Both the position numbers and the translations under genes were made by a program. Shown here one piece after another: positions 49,914 to 59,713 of a stretch of 64,000 bases of DNA (its first letter is position 1; the number at the start of each line of letters is the position of its first letter). This DNA comes from Halieaceae bacterium UBA5044 (GTDB taxonomy: Bacteria; Pseudomonadota; Gammaproteobacteria; Pseudomonadales; Halieaceae), in NCBI GenBank assembly GCA_002416125.1, contig DIBU01000001.1, positions 248,001-312,000 of the forward strand. Direction: 5' to 3'. The notes under the pieces were generated by a model that was not told the DNA's origin, made no database searches, and worked only from the letters and a program-made list of their open reading frames with translations.

Positions 49914-51695
49914 ATGACCGCCAACATTGGCCCTGAATACGCAGAGAGATCGCTCGAGCTGCATGTTCTGGCCGGAGAACTGTGCACTGCGGGCCGTATC
50001 TCGGCGGCGGATCGCGATCGGCTGCTCAAGGTCAACGTGGGCAGTATTCACCCGCTGGTTTACCTCGCCGAGCAGAAACTGGTGGACGCCGCGTCCCCCG
50101 GACAGGTTCTGGATATGGCGGCGCTGCTGGCCTGGCTCAGTCAGCGCACCGGGCAGGCCGTGTACGACATCGATCCCCTGAAAATCAATGTCGGCGCCGT
50201 GGCGGAGGTGATGTCCCGCGAGTTTGCCCGCCGGCACCGGATTCTGGCGGTGGAGGTGAACGCCGACGATGTGGTGATTGCCAGCGCAGAGCCCTGGATC
50301 CACGGCTGGGAGCGCAACCTCGAGCACGTCCTGCGCAAGCCCATCCGGCGCGTGCTGGCAGACCCGCGCGACATCACCCGGCACACCGCCGAGTTCTACA
50401 GCATGGCCCGTTCGGTGCGCGGCGCGCGGCACAGCGGGGCAACCCACGGCACCGCGCCGGGGGTGACCAATCTGGAGCAGATGCTGGAACTGGGCGCCCT
50501 GCACGAGCTCGACGCCAACGACCAGCATGTCGTCACCATTGTCGACTGGCTGCTGCAGTACGCCTTTGAACAGCGGGCGTCGGATATTCACATCGAGCCG
50601 CGGCGCGAGGTGGGCCATGTGCGCTTTCGTATCGACGGCGTGCTGCACAACGTGTACGAGTTGCCGGCACAGGTGTGCGCGGCGGTCACCAGCCGTATCA
50701 AGATTCTCGGTCGCATGGATGTGGCAGAGAAACGCCGTCCGCAGGATGGCCGTCTGAAAACCCGCTCGCCACAGACGGGCGGCGAGGTGGAGCTGCGCCT
50801 GTCGACCTTGCCCACGGCGTTTGGCGAGAAGCTGGTCATGCGGATTTTCGATCCGGAGCTGCTGCAGAAGAGCTTTGCCCAGCTGGGTCTTGAGGATGAG
50901 GATCTGCAGCGCTGGCAGCTGATGACCTCACACGGAAATGGCATTGTGCTGGTCACCGGCCCGACCGGTTCGGGCAAGACCACCACGCTGTATTCCACGC
51001 TGCGCCGCCTCGCCACCCCGGATGTCAACGTCTGCACCATCGAAGACCCCATCGAAATGGTGGAGGACAGCTTCAACCAGATGCAGGTGAACCACGGCAT
51101 CAAGCTGGATTTTTCCACCGGGGTGCGTGCGCTGATGCGCCAGGACCCGGACATCATCATGGTTGGCGAGATTCGCGACCTGGAGACCGCGCATATGGCG
51201 GTGCAGGCTGCGCTCACCGGCCACCTGGTCTTGTCGACGCTGCACACCAACGACTCCCCCGGCTCGGTGGCGCGCCTGCTTGAGCTGGGTCTGCCCGCCT
51301 ATCTGATCAAGGCCACGCTGCGCGGCATCATGTCGCAGCGCCTGGTCCGCGTGCTCTGCACGGAGTGCAAGGTGCTGGAACCGGTGGACAAGGACGCCTG
51401 GGAGCAGCTGGTGCACCCCTTTCCGCTGGCCCCGCCTTCGCAGGTGGCACGCCCCGTAGGGTGCCGTGCCTGCCGGGAGACGGGCTACAGCGGGCGCCAG
51501 GGTATTTACGAATTACTGGTCAACAGTCCCGCACTGGCAGCCTGCATTGTCCCCGACATGGAAGCGCGCAAGGTGCGCGAAGTGGCCATGTCCGAAGGCA
51601 TGCGCACGCTGCGGCTGGCCGGTGCCGCGCGGGTGGCCTCGGGCCAGACCACGATAGAGGAAGTGATGCGCGTCGCCCCGCTGTTCGACGCCTGA
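49914..51695 (+). CDS. GspE/PilB family secretion-type ATPase
   Basis: A 593-residue hexameric ATPase of the type II secretion/type IV pilus class. An N-terminal MshEN-like domain is in about residues 1-150. The ATPase core has VTGPTGSGKTTTLYSTL (Walker A), RQDPDIIMVGEIRD (Walker B) and LSTLHTNDSPGSVARL (His box). The zinc tetracysteine LCTEC plus CRACRETGYSGRQGIYE is near the C-terminus. No pilin, platform protein or secretin genes are nearby, so it either powers a pilus encoded elsewhere or is an orphan. glnE starts 24 bp downstream. Confidence 0.9.
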   Translation: MTANIGPEYAERSLELHVLAGELCTAGRISAADRDRLLKVNVGSIHPLVYLAEQKLVDAASPGQVLDMAALLAWLSQRTGQAVYDIDPLKINVGAVAEVMSREFARRHRILAVEVNADDVVIASAEPWIHGWERNLEHVLRKPIRRVLADPRDITRHTAEFYSMARSVRGARHSGATHGTAPGVTNLEQMLELGALHELDANDQHVVTIVDWLLQYAFEQRASDIHIEPRREVGHVRFRIDGVLHNVYELPAQVCAAVTSRIKILGRMDVAEKRRPQDGRLKTRSPQTGGEVELRLSTLPTAFGEKLVMRIFDPELLQKSFAQLGLEDEDLQRWQLMTSHGNGIVLVTGPTGSGKTTTLYSTLRRLATPDVNVCTIEDPIEMVEDSFNQMQVNHGIKLDFSTGVRALMRQDPDIIMVGEIRDLETAHMAVQAALTGHLVLSTLHTNDSPGSVARLLELGLPAYLIKATLRGIMSQRLVRVLCTECKVLEPVDKDAWEQLVHPFPLAPPSQVARPVGCRACRETGYSGRQGIYELLVNSPALAACIVPDMEARKVREVAMSEGMRTLRLAGAARVASGQTTIEEVMRVAPLFDA

Positions 51696-51719
51696 ACCGC
51701 CAACGGAAGCTTGTTACGG

Positions 51720-54617
51720 ATGATCGATACCCACGCCTTGACCCCGGGACTGGCAGCAGCGGCAACAACCGCCTGGCAGCGCATACAGGACCACCCCGAC
51801 ACGGAGGCCGCTGGGCGCCTGCAGGCTGCGGTCACAGAGCGGCAGGCAGAGCTCGCGGCGCCCCTCGCCCGGGTGCTGGCCTGCAGCCCCTTCGTTGCGG
51901 AGACCGTGCGCCGCCGGCCGGCGGTGCTGACCGACCTCATCGAGTCCGGGCTCCTGCAGCGCGCCCTGCAGCCGGGGGAGTTGCGGGGGGAGCTGCGCCA
52001 GTGGCTGGCGGCGCCCGGGGCGGAATTGAATCCCGTACTGCGGCGCTTCCGTCAGCGGCATATGCTGCGCATCGTCTGGCGCGATTTTTGTCGCAGCGCC
52101 GACACCCTGGAAACCGTCGGTGACACCTCGTCGCTGGCGGAGTCCTGCATTGTGCTGGCGCAGGAACACCTGGCGGCGCAGCTGCAGGCGCGGTTTGGCA
52201 CGCCCAGAAGCGCCCGCGATGGCGAGCCGCAGGAGCTTATTGTGATTGCGATGGGCAAACTGGGGGCCCGCGAGCTCAACGTCTCATCGGATATCGATCT
52301 CATTTTCGCCTTTCCGGAGGCGGGCGAGACCGATGGCGAACGCCGATCCATCAGCAATGCGGAGTTCTTTACCAAACTCGGCCAGGGCCTGATCAACGCG
52401 CTTGACCAGGTGACCGCAGAGGGCTTCGTGTTCCGTGTCGACATGCGCCTGCGGCCCTACGGTGAGAGCGGGTCCCTGGCAGTGAATTTTGCCGCGCTGG
52501 AAGAGTATTACCAGGATCAGGGGCGCGACTGGGAGCGCTACGCCCTGATCAAGGCGCGGCCCATCAGCGGCAACCCGCAACGGGGCGCGGAGCTGATGGA
52601 TATGCTGCGGCCTTTCGTGTTCCGCCGCTACGTGGATTTCGGCGTGATCGAAAGCCTGCGCGGCATGAAGCAGATGATCAACAGCGAAGTGCGCCGCCGC
52701 GGCCTGCAGGACGACGTCAAGCTGGGCCACGGCGGCATCCGCGAGGTGGAGTTCATCGCCCAGTGTTTCCAGCTGATTCGCGGCGGCCGTGATCTGGCGT
52801 TGCAGCAGCGCGAGCTGCTGCTGATTCTGGAAGAACTGTGTACGCTGGGTTGCCTGCCGGCTGAGGCGGTGTTCGAGCTGCGCACTGCCTACCTGTTCCT
52901 GCGCGACAGCGAGCATGCCATCCAGGGATACCTGGACCAGCAGACGCAGGCCCTGCCGACCGACGCACTGCAGCAGCAGGCCATGGCAACGGTAATGGGC
53001 TGCGCGGACTGGGGGGCCTACCTCGCGGCGCTGGCGGCGCACCGCAGCCGCGTCGCAGAACACTTCCGCGACCTGATTGCCGAGCCCGAAGACGAGGCAG
53101 GTTCCGCCGCCGACGACCTGCCCGCCTGGGGCGCGGACCTGACCGCTGAGATGCTGGCGGAGCTGGGTTACCGCGCGGCGACCGACAGCCTGGCGCAGCT
53201 GCAGGCACTGCACGCCAGCAGCCGCGTCGCGACGCTGCAGGCCGAGGGGCGTGAGCGCCTGCAACAGTTCATGCCACGCCTTTTGCTGGCCTGTGCCGAG
53301 GCCGCAGACCCGGATCGCGCCCTGCAGCGAATTTTGCCGCTGGTCAATGCGGTGCTGCGCCGCAGCGCCTATCTGGCGCTGCTGCTGGAGAATCCCCCTG
53401 CGCTTGCCGACCTGGTGTTGCTCTGCGATGCCAGCCCCTGGATTGCCGAGCAGTTGCAGCGGCACCCGGTATTGCTGGATGAACTGCTGGACAGGGCCAG
53501 CCTGTATACCGCACCCGACAAGTCACGCCTTGCGGACGCCCTGCGCCAGCAGGTTGCGCGTCTGCAGCCGGATGACCTCGAAGGGCAGATGGACGCACTG
53601 CGCTATTTCAAGGCCGCACATGTGTTGCGTGTGGCGGCCAGTGAGGTGGTTGGGCGCCTGCCGCTGATGCAGGTGAGCGACAAACTGACGTGGATCGCGG
53701 AAGTGATTCTGGAGCAGGTGCTGGCGGTAGCCTGGAGCGACCTTACTGCGCGGTTTGGCGAACCGTCGCGCAACAGCACGGGCACCGGCTTTGCGGTGTT
53801 CGGCTACGGCAAGCTGGGCGGCATCGAGCTCAGTTACAGCTCCGACCTCGACCTGGTCTTCATCTTCGATGCCGACTCGCAGGGTGTCACCAACGGCGAG
53901 CGCAGTATTGATAACGTGCGTTTCTACACCCGACTCGGGCAGCGCATCATTCATATTCTGGAAACACGCATGGCCATGGGCCAGCTGTACGAAACGGATA
54001 TGCGCCTGCGGCCCTCCGGTGCGTCGGGCCTGCTGGCAACGTCCCTGAAAGGCTTCCGCAGCTACCAGGAAGACAGCGCCTGGACCTGGGAACACCAGGC
54101 GCTGGTGCGCGCACGGCATGTTGCGGGCGATCCGGCGGTGGCCGCCGGGGTGGATGCCGTGCGCCGGGCAATCCTGGAGCGGGAGCGCGACACCCAGGCG
54201 CTGGCGGCGGAAGTGGTGGCGATGCGCACGCGCATGCGCCGCGAACTTTTGCCCGCGCAGCTCCCCGAGGGCGAGGATTTCGACCTGAAACAGAGCGCCG
54301 GAGGTATCGTTGATATTGAATTTATGGTGCAATATGCGGTTCTGGCGTGGTCTCACCGCGTGCCTGAACTGGTGCGCTGGTCGGACAACATTCGCATTCT
54401 GGAAACCCTGGCACGTGCCGGCCTGCTCAGCGAGGAAGAGAGCAGCACCCTGGTGCAGGCGTATCTGGCGTTCCGGTCTGCCGCCCACCAGCTGGCCCTG
54501 CAACAATTGCCCGGCCGGGTCGATGGCGCGCAGTACCGCGAACAGCGGGCCAGCGTGGAAGCCGTGTGGCAGCGCCTTTTTCCGGCGCAGTCAGGATCAA
54601 CCGAGCAGCAGGACTGA
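51720..54617 (+). CDS. glnE: Bifunctional glutamine synthetase adenylyltransferase/deadenylase
   Basis: A 965-residue enzyme that adds or removes AMP on glutamine synthetase to match activity to nitrogen supply, guided by PII. It has two nucleotidyltransferase domains: the N-terminal (MGKLGARELNVSSDIDLIFAF, deadenylase) and C-terminal (YGKLGGIELSYSSDLDLVFIF, adenylyltransferase), separated by helical linkers. Each domain is followed by a helical PII-uridylyltransferase-associated (GlnD/GlnE) region. Length matches E. coli GlnE (946). It is followed 2 bp later by ilvE, as in pseudomonads. Confidence 0.96.
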   Translation: MIDTHALTPGLAAAATTAWQRIQDHPDTEAAGRLQAAVTERQAELAAPLARVLACSPFVAETVRRRPAVLTDLIESGLLQRALQPGELRGELRQWLAAPGAELNPVLRRFRQRHMLRIVWRDFCRSADTLETVGDTSSLAESCIVLAQEHLAAQLQARFGTPRSARDGEPQELIVIAMGKLGARELNVSSDIDLIFAFPEAGETDGERRSISNAEFFTKLGQGLINALDQVTAEGFVFRVDMRLRPYGESGSLAVNFAALEEYYQDQGRDWERYALIKARPISGNPQRGAELMDMLRPFVFRRYVDFGVIESLRGMKQMINSEVRRRGLQDDVKLGHGGIREVEFIAQCFQLIRGGRDLALQQRELLLILEELCTLGCLPAEAVFELRTAYLFLRDSEHAIQGYLDQQTQALPTDALQQQAMATVMGCADWGAYLAALAAHRSRVAEHFRDLIAEPEDEAGSAADDLPAWGADLTAEMLAELGYRAATDSLAQLQALHASSRVATLQAEGRERLQQFMPRLLLACAEAADPDRALQRILPLVNAVLRRSAYLALLLENPPALADLVLLCDASPWIAEQLQRHPVLLDELLDRASLYTAPDKSRLADALRQQVARLQPDDLEGQMDALRYFKAAHVLRVAASEVVGRLPLMQVSDKLTWIAEVILEQVLAVAWSDLTARFGEPSRNSTGTGFAVFGYGKLGGIELSYSSDLDLVFIFDADSQGVTNGERSIDNVRFYTRLGQRIIHILETRMAMGQLYETDMRLRPSGASGLLATSLKGFRSYQEDSAWTWEHQALVRARHVAGDPAVAAGVDAVRRAILERERDTQALAAEVVAMRTRMRRELLPAQLPEGEDFDLKQSAGGIVDIEFMVQYAVLAWSHRVPELVRWSDNIRILETLARAGLLSEEESSTLVQAYLAFRSAAHQLALQQLPGRVDGAQYREQRASVEAVWQRLFPAQSGSTEQQD

Positions 54618-54619
54618 AC

Positions 54620-55558
54620 ATGAGCGCAGTACCCAATTTTGCAGACCGCGACGGGGTCATCTGGATGGACGGCGAACTGGTGCCGTGGCGTGAAGCCAAG
54701 GTCCACGTGCTGACCCATACCTTTCACTACGGCCTTGGCGTGTTCGAGGGTGTGCGTGCCTACCACACCCCCGACCGCGGCACCTGCATCTTCCGGCTTG
54801 AAGAACACACCAACCGGCTGTTCCGCTCGGCGCACATCCTGGGCATGGACATGCCCTACGACAAGGCCACGCTGAACGAAGCCCAGCGCACCGTGGTGCG
54901 GGAAAACAAGCTCACCGAAGGCTACCTGCGGCCCATGTGCTTCCTGGGCTCGGAGGGCATGGGTCTGCGCGCCGACAAGCTGCGCACGCATGTCATGGTG
55001 GCCGCCTGGGAGTGGCCCTCCTACATGGATCCGGAAGCCCGTGATCGCGGCATCAAGGTGCGGACCTCCTCGTTCACACGCCATCACGTCAATATCACCA
55101 TGTGCAAGGCCAAGGCCAACGGCAACTACATCAATTCGATGCTGGCGCTGCGTGAAGCACTGGACAGTGGCGCCGAAGAAGCCTTGATGCTCGACAATGA
55201 AGGCTACGTGGCGGAAGGCAGCGGCGAGAACGTATTCGTTGTCCGCGACAACCAGATCTTTACCCCGGACCTCACCTCCTGCCTCGACGGTATCACGCGC
55301 AACACCGTGTTTGCCCTTGCCGCTGAGCTCGGTTACCAGATTCGTGAGCGACGCATCACGCGCGATGAGGTGTACATCGCGGACGAGGCCTTTTTTACGG
55401 GCACGGCGGCGGAAGTTGTTCCTATCCGCATGCTCGACGGGCGCAAGATCGGCAGCGGCGTGCGTGGCCCGGTGACCGAAAAGCTGCAGGCCATGTATTT
55501 TGACTCGGTGCGCGGCAACCGCCCGCAACATCCCGAATGGTTGACGCCGGTCGCCTAG
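54620..55558 (+). CDS. ilvE: Branched-chain amino-acid aminotransferase
   Basis: A 312-residue fold-type IV PLP enzyme for the last step of leucine, isoleucine and valine synthesis. Signatures include LTHTFHYGLGVFEGVRAY, the PLP lysine in CKAKANGNYINSMLA, and EGSGENVFVV. ATG at 54620 is 2 bp after the glnE stop. It works with LeuA and IlvD encoded elsewhere in the window. Confidence 0.95.
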   Translation: MSAVPNFADRDGVIWMDGELVPWREAKVHVLTHTFHYGLGVFEGVRAYHTPDRGTCIFRLEEHTNRLFRSAHILGMDMPYDKATLNEAQRTVVRENKLTEGYLRPMCFLGSEGMGLRADKLRTHVMVAAWEWPSYMDPEARDRGIKVRTSSFTRHHVNITMCKAKANGNYINSMLALREALDSGAEEALMLDNEGYVAEGSGENVFVVRDNQIFTPDLTSCLDGITRNTVFALAAELGYQIRERRITRDEVYIADEAFFTGTAAEVVPIRMLDGRKIGSGVRGPVTEKLQAMYFDSVRGNRPQHPEWLTPVA

Positions 55559-55576
55559 GCGACTGGCTGCGAACCC

Positions 55577-56422
55577 GTGCCGGAGCATACGCCACAGCCT
55601 CCCGCCGTGACCGAGGGCCAGCTGGACGATGGCATTTTCTATCGTCACTGGCCCGCCAGCGGTCCCGCAAGGGGCGTTATTCTGCTGGCCCATGGCCTCG
55701 GCGAGCACAGCGGGCGCTACGAGCACTTTGCGGCCTTCTTCACCCGCAGCGGCTATGCGGTGGTCGCCCCGGACCATGTGGGCCATGGGCGCTCTCCGGG
55801 CCGCCGGGCGCATGTGCAGCAATTCGCCGATTACCTGCAGCCGCTCCTGACCCTGCGCAGCCGCATTGATGACTGGTATACGGGTCTTCCCTGTTTCCTG
55901 CTCGGGCACAGCCTGGGTGGCCTGATCGCCTCGCGCCTGCTGCTCGACGCACAGTCGCGATTTGCCGGCGCTGCGCTCTCCGGGCCGGCACTGGCCGTGG
56001 ACGAGCCCCCGCCCGCTCCGCTGTTGCTGCTGAACCGCCTGCTGGCCTGGCTCTGGCCGACTCTGGGCATGCTCAAGCTTGATGCCAGCCAGGTGAGCCG
56101 GGATCCGCAGGTGGTGGCGGCCTACGAAGCAGACCCCCTGGTGCATCACGGCAAAGTGAGTGCTCGCCTGGTGCGGGAGCTGTTTGCGACCATGGCTGTG
56201 GTCAACGCCCGCGCGGCTGAAATCACCCTGCCGCTGTTGGTCATGCACGGCGAAGCCGACGTGATGACAGCGCCCGCCGGCTCCCGCGATTTCAGCGCCC
56301 GGGTGGGGTCCAGCGATGTCACGCTGCGCCTCTATCCCGATCTTTACCATGAAATCTTCAACGAGCCGGAGCAGGAGCAGGTGTTTGCCGAGCTGGCCGC
56401 CTGGATGCAAGCCCGGGCGTGA
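55577..56422 (+). CDS. Alpha/beta hydrolase, monoacylglycerol lipase-like
   Basis: A 281-residue hydrolase. The triad is Ser in FLLGHSLGGLIASRLLL, Asp in MHGEADVMTAPAGS and His in YPDLYHEIFNEPE; the oxyanion loop is LLAHGLGEHSGRYEHFA. This is the pattern of the monoglyceride lipase / lysophospholipase group. Start is GTG at 55577, 18 bp after ilvE. Its stop overlaps the GTG of rfbD (GTGA), so the two are coupled. Confidence 0.88.
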   Translation: MPEHTPQPPAVTEGQLDDGIFYRHWPASGPARGVILLAHGLGEHSGRYEHFAAFFTRSGYAVVAPDHVGHGRSPGRRAHVQQFADYLQPLLTLRSRIDDWYTGLPCFLLGHSLGGLIASRLLLDAQSRFAGAALSGPALAVDEPPPAPLLLLNRLLAWLWPTLGMLKLDASQVSRDPQVVAAYEADPLVHHGKVSARLVRELFATMAVVNARAAEITLPLLVMHGEADVMTAPAGSRDFSARVGSSDVTLRLYPDLYHEIFNEPEQEQVFAELAAWMQARA

Positions 56423-57300
56423 CAGCGACGGCCCTGATCACCGGCGCTGCGGGCCAGCTGGGCCGCGAACTGCGGGCCACTGCACCGCCGGGGCTGCGTA
56501 TCGTGGCGCTGGATCGCAGCGGGCTGGACATTGCCGACCCCGAGGCGGTGCGCCGCGTATTTGCCGAGCAGCGTCCCGATGTGGTGCTGAATGCCGCTGC
56601 CTATACCGCGGTAGACCGGGCCGAGGAAGAAGAGGCGCTGGCCCTGGCCATCAACGCCGACGGACCGGGCCACCTCGCCGCGGCCTGCGCCAGTACCGGC
56701 ACCGCGCTGATTCACGTGTCCACCGACTTCGTATTCGCCGGGGACTCCGGCCACCCCTACCTGCCGGACTCCCCCACGGGCCCGCTGGGCGCCTACGGGC
56801 GCAGCAAGCTGGCCGGCGAGCGCTCCGTGCAACGCGCGCATCCGCGCGCCCTGATTGTGCGCACAGGCTGGGTCTACTCCTGTTTTGGCGGCAACTTCGT
56901 GAAGACCATGCTGCGCCTGATGCGTGAGCGCGACACCCTGTCCGTGGTCTGCGACCAGGTGGGCACGCCGACCTGGGCACGGGGCCTGGCCGAAGCCCTC
57001 TGGGCGGCGGTCGAGCAGCCCCTGTTGCAGGGTGTCTACCACTGGAGTGATGCCGGTGTCTGCAGCTGGTATGACTTCGCCGTGGCGATTGCCGAGGAAG
57101 CGCAGGCCCTGGGGCTGCTACAGCAGCTGCCGGAGGTGCGGCCTATTCCGGCCAGCGACTACCCGACGCCGGCACAGCGCCCGGCCTGCAGCGTGCTCGA
57201 CAAGCAGTCCAGCTGGGCCGCGCTGCAGCGTGTGCCGCCGCACTGGCGGGTGCAGCTGCGCGCCATGTTGCAGGCGTTGAAGGAGACCCCGGATGCCTAG
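56419..57300 (+). CDS. rfbD: dTDP-4-dehydrorhamnose reductase
   Basis: A 293-residue SDR-type enzyme that makes dTDP-L-rhamnose, the last step. NADPH site GAAGQLGRELRA at the N-terminus, HVSTDFVFAGD and the YGRSKLAGER catalytic Tyr/Lys pair. The GTG start overlaps the preceding stop. Its stop overlaps the ATG of rfbB by 8 bp, so rfbD and rfbB are translated together. Confidence 0.93.
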   Translation: MTATALITGAAGQLGRELRATAPPGLRIVALDRSGLDIADPEAVRRVFAEQRPDVVLNAAAYTAVDRAEEEEALALAINADGPGHLAAACASTGTALIHVSTDFVFAGDSGHPYLPDSPTGPLGAYGRSKLAGERSVQRAHPRALIVRTGWVYSCFGGNFVKTMLRLMRERDTLSVVCDQVGTPTWARGLAEALWAAVEQPLLQGVYHWSDAGVCSWYDFAVAIAEEAQALGLLQQLPEVRPIPASDYPTPAQRPACSVLDKQSSWAALQRVPPHWRVQLRAMLQALKETPDA

Positions 57301-58360
57301 GTCACTGCTGGTTACCGGTGGTGCCGGCTTTATCGGTGCCAATTTCCTGCACTACTGGCGCCGCCGGTACCCCGAGGATGCGCTGGTGGTGCTGGACGCC
57401 CTGACCTACGCCGGCAACCGCGCCAATCTCGCTGCACTGGAGGGGCAGGCCCGGTTTCATTTTGTGCACGGCACTATTTGCGACCAGCCGCTGGTGGAGA
57501 GCCTGCTGCGCGAGCACCGGGTGGACACGCTGGTGCATTTCGCCGCCGAGAGCCACGTGGACCGGTCCATCAGCGGCCCGGACGCGTTTATCGAAACCAA
57601 TGTCATTGGCACCCACAGCTTGCTGAAGGCCGCGCGTGCCGTATGGCTGGACGGCCCGGGTGGCGCGGAACACCGTTTTCACCATGTGTCGACGGATGAA
57701 GTGTATGGCTCCCTTGCCCCGGACGCTCCGGGGTTTCACGAGGCGCAGCAGTACCAGCCGAATTCGCCCTATTCGGCGAGCAAGGCCGCGTCCGATCATC
57801 TGGTGCGCGCCTACCACCACACCTATGGCCTGCAGGTGACCACCAGCAACTGCTCGAACAATTACGGTCCCTGGCATTTCCCGGAAAAGCTGATCCCGCT
57901 GTGCCTCACCAATGTGCTGCGCGGTCGCCCGCTACCGGTGTACGGCGACGGCAGCAATATCCGCGACTGGCTGTATGTGGAAGACCACTGCCGAGGCATT
58001 GAGCTGGTGCTGCACGGGGGCGCGGTGGGCGAAAGCTACAACATTGGCGGCAACAACGAATGGCACAACCTGGCCATCGTGGAACTGCTCTGCGACCAGC
58101 TCGACCGGCGTTTTGCCGCCGATGCCACGCTGGCTGAGCGCTTTCCGGATGCGCCCGCAGCGCAGGGTGCCAGCGCGCGCAGCCTGATCCACTTCGTCGC
58201 AGATCGTGCAGGCCACGACTGGCGCTATGCCATTGACGCCAGCCGCATCACCGCCGAGCTGGGGTATGTGCCGCAGGAGACCTTCGAGACCGGTATTGCG
58301 CGCACGATTGACTGGTTTCTGGGCAACGAACCCTGGTGGCGCCCGCTGCTCTCCACCTGA
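57293..58360 (+). CDS. rfbB: dTDP-glucose 4,6-dehydratase
   Basis: A 355-residue SDR enzyme, the second step of dTDP-rhamnose synthesis. NAD site VTGGAGFIGANFLHYW, then FAAESHVDRSISGP, HVSTDEVYGSL and the YSASKAASDHLVRAY Tyr/Lys pair; NYGPWHFPEKLIPL follows. The ATG at 57293 lies inside rfbD. It converges with an SDR gene, 5 bp apart. Confidence 0.95.
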   Translation: MPRSLLVTGGAGFIGANFLHYWRRRYPEDALVVLDALTYAGNRANLAALEGQARFHFVHGTICDQPLVESLLREHRVDTLVHFAAESHVDRSISGPDAFIETNVIGTHSLLKAARAVWLDGPGGAEHRFHHVSTDEVYGSLAPDAPGFHEAQQYQPNSPYSASKAASDHLVRAYHHTYGLQVTTSNCSNNYGPWHFPEKLIPLCLTNVLRGRPLPVYGDGSNIRDWLYVEDHCRGIELVLHGGAVGESYNIGGNNEWHNLAIVELLCDQLDRRFAADATLAERFPDAPAAQGASARSLIHFVADRAGHDWRYAIDASRITAELGYVPQETFETGIARTIDWFLGNEPWWRPLLST

Positions 58361-58365
58361 GTTGT

Positions 58366-59142
58366 CTACACCGGGCTTTCCACCATACCGCCGTCCACGG
58401 TGAGCACGGCACCGTTCATGTAGCCCCCCGCCGCCCGACTGGCAAGCAACAGCAGGGGAACGCTGAGTTCCTCGAGTTCGCCCATGCGCCGTGCCGGAAT
58501 GGTTTTGATGTAGCGCTCGCCGCTTTCGGTGTGGAAATAGTCGCTGTTGATGTCGGTGAGAAACCAGCCCGGGCACAGGGCATTGACCCGGATGTTCTGG
58601 CGGCACAGCTCCATGGCCATCGATTTTGTCAGCTGCACCACGCCGGTCTTGGAGACGTTGTAGGCGGCTTTCAGCACGCCGGTGTGCAGCCCGTAGATGG
58701 AGCCGATATTGACAATGCTGCCCCCGGCGCCGCTGCGCGCCATCTGCTGCGCCCCCGCCTGTGCCACGCGCCAGGCGCCGTTCAGGTTGGTTTCGATGAT
58801 GTGATACCAGTCCGGTTCGGTGGTATCGAGGAATTTGATCGGGTCGCTGGCGACCCCGGCGTTGTTGATCAGGATGTCCAGTTGCCCCCAGTCCTGCTCG
58901 AGCTCGGCAAAGGCAGCCGCAACGCTGTCCGGGCTGGTGACGTCGAGGGTGATGGCGCCCGCCTCGGCACCCGCCGCGCGCAGGGCATCGACCTGCTCGG
59001 CCAGCTTGTCGCGGCGTCGGGCGGCCAGCACCACGCGTGCGCCTGCCGCGCTCAATACCCGCGCAAAATGCGCTCCCAGGCCGCTGGACGCCCCGGTAAC
59101 CAGGGCAGTCTGGCCCTGCAGCTGAAAATAATCCTGTGCCAT
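58366..59142 (-). CDS. Short-chain dehydrogenase/reductase of the rhamnose region
   Basis: A 258-residue classical SDR. NAD(P) site VTGASSGLGAHFARVL, structural NNAG in LINNAGVASD, catalytic Ser in NIGSIYG and YNVSKTG (Tyr/Lys). The end VDGGMVESPV is typical. A substrate cannot be named; 3-oxoacyl-ACP reductase-like and sugar-modifying members share these motifs. GGAG precedes the ATG. It is 22 bp after rfbC on the same strand, so it is probably part of the rfbA-rfbC unit. Confidence 0.88.
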   Translation of the reverse strand: MAQDYFQLQGQTALVTGASSGLGAHFARVLSAAGARVVLAARRRDKLAEQVDALRAAGAEAGAITLDVTSPDSVAAAFAELEQDWGQLDILINNAGVASDPIKFLDTTEPDWYHIIETNLNGAWRVAQAGAQQMARSGAGGSIVNIGSIYGLHTGVLKAAYNVSKTGVVQLTKSMAMELCRQNIRVNALCPGWFLTDINSDYFHTESGERYIKTIPARRMGELEELSVPLLLLASRAAGGYMNGAVLTVDGGMVESPV

Positions 59143-59164
59143 ATCGCCAACTCCTTTCCTGCGG

Positions 59165-59713
59165 CTAATCGAACAGGGGCACGCTGCCCCAGGGCTGGCC
59201 CGCGGCATCCTTGGCGGACAGCGTGGGTTGCTCGCCCGGGGCAAGCGGCCATTGAATGTTGAGTTGTGGGTCATCCCAGGCCAGTGCAACCTCGCTGGCG
59301 GGATGGTAGTAGTCGCTGCATTTGTACTGGAAGTCGGCGAACTCGGAGAGCACGTAAAAACCGTGCGCAAAGCCCGGGGGTACCCACAGCATGCGGTGGT
59401 TGCTGGCACTCAGCTCAAGGCCGAACCACTGGCCCAGCGTCGGCGAGCTGCGGCGCAGGTCCACCGCCACATCAAACACCGCGCCGGAGGTCACCCGCAC
59501 CAGTTTTCCCTGCGGCTGGGTGGTCTGGTAGTGCAGGCCGCGCAGGATGCCCCTGGCGGAGCGGCTGTGGTTGTCCTGTACGAAGCTGACGTCGAGCCCG
59601 GCGTCGCGAAACGTTGCTGCGTTCCAGCTTTCAAGGAAAAAGCCCCGTTCGTCGCCGAAAACGCGCGGTTGCAGTACACACAGGCCGGCCAGCGGCGTAG
59701 GCTCAAATGTCAT
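59165..59713 (-). CDS. rfbC: dTDP-4-dehydrorhamnose 3,5-epimerase
   Basis: A 182-residue cupin-fold epimerase, third step of dTDP-rhamnose synthesis. Signatures are FGDERGFFLESWN, VQDNHSRSARGILRGLHYQ (with the catalytic His) and WVPPGFAHGFYVLSE. It overlaps rfbA by 11 bp. The reader frame runs rfbA, rfbC, SDR. Confidence 0.94.
   Translation of the reverse strand: MTFEPTPLAGLCVLQPRVFGDERGFFLESWNAATFRDAGLDVSFVQDNHSRSARGILRGLHYQTTQPQGKLVRVTSGAVFDVAVDLRRSSPTLGQWFGLELSASNHRMLWVPPGFAHGFYVLSEFADFQYKCSDYYHPASEVALAWDDPQLNIQWPLAPGEQPTLSAKDAAGQPWGSVPLFD

Noticed and set aside
54353..56410. A 685-codon frame opposite ilvE and the hydrolase
   Set aside because: Shadow frame; the plus-strand genes have intact catalytic motifs and short overlaps.
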